Below are positions 61,663-64,000 of a DNA stretch of 64,000 nucleotides, in pieces. The position numbers were made by a program, and so were the translations under genes. This DNA is from CAYMRL01 sp964473205 (GTDB lineage Bacteria > Deinococcota > Deinococci > Deinococcales > Trueperaceae), in contig CAYYOK010000002.1 in NCBI GenBank assembly GCA_964473205.1, positions 1-64,000 of the forward strand, read 5' to 3'. How positions within the stretch are numbered: position 1 is the first letter of the stretch; every line of letters starts with the position of its first letter. The notes under the pieces were generated by a model. That model saw nothing but the letters and a program-made list of their open reading frames with translations, did no database searches and was not told where the DNA came from.

Positions 61663-63174
61663 CTAGGGAACGCTCGCGACCACGAACCTAACCCAAGCCC
61701 CATCCCGCGCCTGAACCAGCCTGGGAAGATCCCGCGAGTCGACGACTGCCGGCTTGGTGTAGCCACCCATCGTGCCCCGGTCGTTGAGCAGGATCAGCGG
61801 ATGGCCGTCACTGGTCAGCTGCACCGCGCCGAGAGGGTTGCCTTCCGACCGGATGCCGTTTCCTTGGGCGGCGGCTTGCGAGAGCCGGATCCCCATCCGG
61901 TCGGAGTGCTCGATGCGTAGTGGCTTCTCGGTGAGCGCCTTCATCAGGTCCGGGTCGTACTGCGGCCCGGGTATCAGACGCACCGGCGCCAGGTCGCCGG
62001 GGCGGTAAGGCGCGAACGCGAAACCGTGTCGCGGCGTGGCGTGGCGAGCGGCGCCGAGCAGGTCGCCCTCCTTCAGTGGGCGTCCGATCAGGCCGCGGAT
62101 GTCGACCGAGGCCGACCCCATGAACGTGGAGACGTCGAAGCCGCCGGCGATGGCGAGGTAGCCGGAGCGTCCGTTGCTGCTCGGTGGGAAGTCCAGCACC
62201 GACCCGCGGGCGACGAGCGCGCTGGAGTATGGCTCCAGCGGCACACCGTCGAGCTTGGGAACGACCCCGGCGCCGGTGAACGCGACGACCATGTCACGGA
62301 GAGCCTCTAGCGTCGGCCCGAGCAGGCTCATCTCCAGCAGCGGCGCGTTCGTGGGGTTGTCTACCAGAGCGTTGGCGATGCGTGCCGAGGTCCGGTCGAG
62401 CGGGCCGCTTCTCGCCAGCCCGAACCGGCCCATCAGCGGCCTGCCGGCGTCGAGGATCAGATCGAGAAGCCCTTTCTCGCGCACGAGGAAGGTCGGCATC
62501 TGCGGCTCCTCGGGCAGCAACTCGAGCGGGGTTGGAGGCGTGACCGAAGGCGCGGTGTCCTGGGGCACGAACCTGACGGTGTCGCCGGGCTCGAGCAGGA
62601 AGGGCGAGTCCCGGTGGGGGTCGTACATCAGGCTCGCGGTTCGTCCCAGGAGGCGCCAGCCGCCGGGCGAGGCGATCGGGTAGACGCCCGTCTGGCCGTC
62701 GGCGATCGCCACGGATCCGGCCGGCACGCGCTTGCGCGGCTCGTCGAGGCGCGGCGTTCGGATGGCGGGATCGACGTCGCCGAGGAACGCGAACCCGGGG
62801 GTGAACCCGATGGCGTAGACCAGGTACTCGACGGCCGAGTGGCGTTGGATCACGGCGGGCACCGACAGCCCGGCCCTGTGAGCGACCTCGCTCAGATCGG
62901 CGCCGTCGTAGACGGTGTCGATGGTGACGGTACGCGTGCTCTGCGAGGGTTCGTCCGGGGAGCGAAGGTGCTCGTCTATCAGATGACGAACCGTGCCCGG
63001 TGCGATGAGGTCGGGATCGAACTCGACCAGGAGCGTGTCGTAACCGGGGATGACGTCGAGCAGGCCCCGGACGCGAGTGCCTACCAGCCCGCGCACGACC
63101 CGATGGATCTGCGAGCTCAGCGAGCGCCCGGCTGGGCCATCGAAGCGCAGGTACACGTGCCCGTCTCGCCGCAT
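61663..63174 (-). CDS. 5-oxoprolinase subunits B and C, fused
   Basis: 503 residues. The N-terminal half is PxpB/KipI-like: GYDTLLVEFDP, IGFTPGFAFLGDVDPAIRTPR, RVPAGSVAIADGQTGVYPIASPGGWRLLGRT. The C-terminal half is PxpC/KipA-like: GRFGLARSGPLDRTSARIANALV, NAPLLEMSLLGP, GYLAIAGGFDV, RLIPGPQYD, SDRMGIRL and NDRGTMGGYTKPAVV. In many bacteria these are separate; here one chain. With PxpA, hydrolyses 5-oxoproline to glutamate with ATP. Starts 60 bp after pxpA. Confidence 0.93.
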   Translation of the reverse strand: MRRDGHVYLRFDGPAGRSLSSQIHRVVRGLVGTRVRGLLDVIPGYDTLLVEFDPDLIAPGTVRHLIDEHLRSPDEPSQSTRTVTIDTVYDGADLSEVAHRAGLSVPAVIQRHSAVEYLVYAIGFTPGFAFLGDVDPAIRTPRLDEPRKRVPAGSVAIADGQTGVYPIASPGGWRLLGRTASLMYDPHRDSPFLLEPGDTVRFVPQDTAPSVTPPTPLELLPEEPQMPTFLVREKGLLDLILDAGRPLMGRFGLARSGPLDRTSARIANALVDNPTNAPLLEMSLLGPTLEALRDMVVAFTGAGVVPKLDGVPLEPYSSALVARGSVLDFPPSSNGRSGYLAIAGGFDVSTFMGSASVDIRGLIGRPLKEGDLLGAARHATPRHGFAFAPYRPGDLAPVRLIPGPQYDPDLMKALTEKPLRIEHSDRMGIRLSQAAAQGNGIRSEGNPLGAVQLTSDGHPLILLNDRGTMGGYTKPAVVDSRDLPRLVQARDGAWVRFVVASVP

Positions 63175-63234
63175 CGCGCGCAGCCCCGCGTCCCTTAGGC
63201 GGGCGGCAAGTGTGCCGACTGGAGCATCACGTCG

Positions 63235-63990
63235 CTAGAACGGCGCCACGGTCACGCCGTTGGCTTCCAGGGTAGCCCGGACCGCCCTCGCGATCGCGAC
63301 CGACTGCTGGTTGTCGCCGTGGATGCACAGCGTCTCGGCGGTGATCTCGGCCCAGCTCCCGTCGAAAGTTCGAACCCTGCCCTCCGTCGCCATCGATACC
63401 GCCCGCTCGGCCGCGAGCGCCGGATCGAGCACGAGGGCAGAAGGGTGAGAGCGGGGCAGCAGATGCCCGGAGGGCTCGTAGCCGCGGTCGGGGAAGGCCT
63501 CGTCGACGTGGCGCAGGCCGTGCTCTCGCGCCGCAGCGCGCATCTTCTCGCCGCCGGGTCCGCCGAGCACTATGAGCGGCGTCGCGGGCGCGACGTCGCC
63601 GACTGCCTTCGCGACGACCCGAGCCACGTCCTCGTCTCGCGTCATCTGAAGGTAGAGGGCGCCGTGCGCCTTGACGTGGTGCAGCCGCTGGCCTCTGGAC
63701 CTGAGCATCGAGTCGAGAGCCCCGACCTGGTAGACGACCGCGGCGTACAGCTCCTCGCTCGACATGGCGAGAGCGCGGCGGCCGAACCCGACGAGGTCCG
63801 GGTAGCCGGGGTGCGCGCCTATCGCGACCCCCAGTCGCGAGGCTCGCTCGATCGCAGCGAGCATCACCACCGGATCGCCGCCGTGGAAGCCGCAGGCCAG
63901 GTTGACGCTCGTCAGCTCAGGGAAGAGCTTCTCGTCCTGGCCCATCTTCCAAGGCCCGAACGACTCGCCGGCGTCGGCGTTCAGGTCCAT
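63235..63990 (-). CDS. pxpA: 5-oxoprolinase subunit A (LamB/YcsF family)
   Basis: 251 residues, ATG 63990. MDLNADAGESFGPWKMG, SVNLACGFHGGDP, GAHPGYPDLVGFGRR, HVKAHGALYLQM and EAFPDRGYEPSGHLLPRS are the family blocks in order. First of the two 5-oxoprolinase genes; upstream DNA beyond the window is not seen. Confidence 0.95.
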   Translation of the reverse strand: MDLNADAGESFGPWKMGQDEKLFPELTSVNLACGFHGGDPVVMLAAIERASRLGVAIGAHPGYPDLVGFGRRALAMSSEELYAAVVYQVGALDSMLRSRGQRLHHVKAHGALYLQMTRDEDVARVVAKAVGDVAPATPLIVLGGPGGEKMRAAAREHGLRHVDEAFPDRGYEPSGHLLPRSHPSALVLDPALAAERAVSMATEGRVRTFDGSWAEITAETLCIHGDNQQSVAIARAVRATLEANGVTVAPF

Positions 63991-64000
63991 CGTCGCAAGG

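Noticed and set aside
1..64000. CRISPR arrays, IS elements, rRNA
   Set aside because: No regularly spaced repeats, transposase motifs or rRNA sequence were seen.

Overview
The window is high-GC bacterial chromosome with short gaps and many 4-bp ATGA/GTGA gene overlaps. Gene content (BTAD/NB-ARC regulator, ParB-like helix-turn-helix protein, RapZ, PxpA plus fused PxpBC, MBL-rhodanese fusion) and several promoters whose TANNNT -10 box lies only 6-9 nt upstream of the start codon (leaderless style, as is common in Deinococcus) suggest a Deinococcota relative, perhaps Trueperaceae-like. That assignment is inference from gene style; there is no rRNA in the window.

Layout. 1-21.5 kb is core-like. 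It holds the end of an SMC-like ATPase, a BadF/NAGK-type kinase with a LysR regulator, a persulfide/rhodanese pair, a LiaF-like membrane protein, secreted phosphoesterase, ArsR regulators with palindromic operators, an ABC exporter, a STAND-type BTAD/NB-ARC regulator followed by a secreted subtilase with four 7-residue YYSSGT-type repeats, RapZ, a small secreted protein and its truncated paralogue, an MFS exporter, a LacI regulator with twin operators, and a ParB-like protein.

A tRNA-Val(CAC) at 21580-21654 marks the left edge of an accessory, defence-type island of about 16 kb. The island holds a DUF433/DUF5615 toxin-antitoxin pair, decayed ATPase and AlbA-type genes, an unrecognised Zn-finger-like protein convergent with a TrlF-type PHP/SMC ATPase, and a type I restriction-modification locus (hsdM, hsdS, hsdR). 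hsdS is cut in two by a single in-frame amber codon. No integrase was found.

38-49 kb holds a second STAND/TPR ATPase divergent from a large phosphoesterase, a MazEF-like pair, a serine hydrolase, a Fic AMPylase with a palindromic operator, and DinB/VOC proteins. 49-56.3 kb is an RpiR-regulated locus: two near-identical 17-bp operators (ATGTAGTCAWACTACAT) flank the promoter of an operon encoding two sugar-type ABC permeases, a binding protein, a CehA-like PHP hydrolase, a LOG-family phosphoribohydrolase and a BtpA-family TIM barrel. I know of no described pathway with this combination.

57.7-61.6 kb is visibly AT-richer and looks transferred. It carries a two-gene RiPP locus: a Tat-leader precursor-like protein with duplicated leader-like repeats, overlapping a cobalamin-dependent RiPP radical-SAM C-methyltransferase. 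Next to it on the other strand is a decayed S-4TM pore-forming effector. The window closes with the 5-oxoprolinase genes pxpBC (fused) and pxpA.
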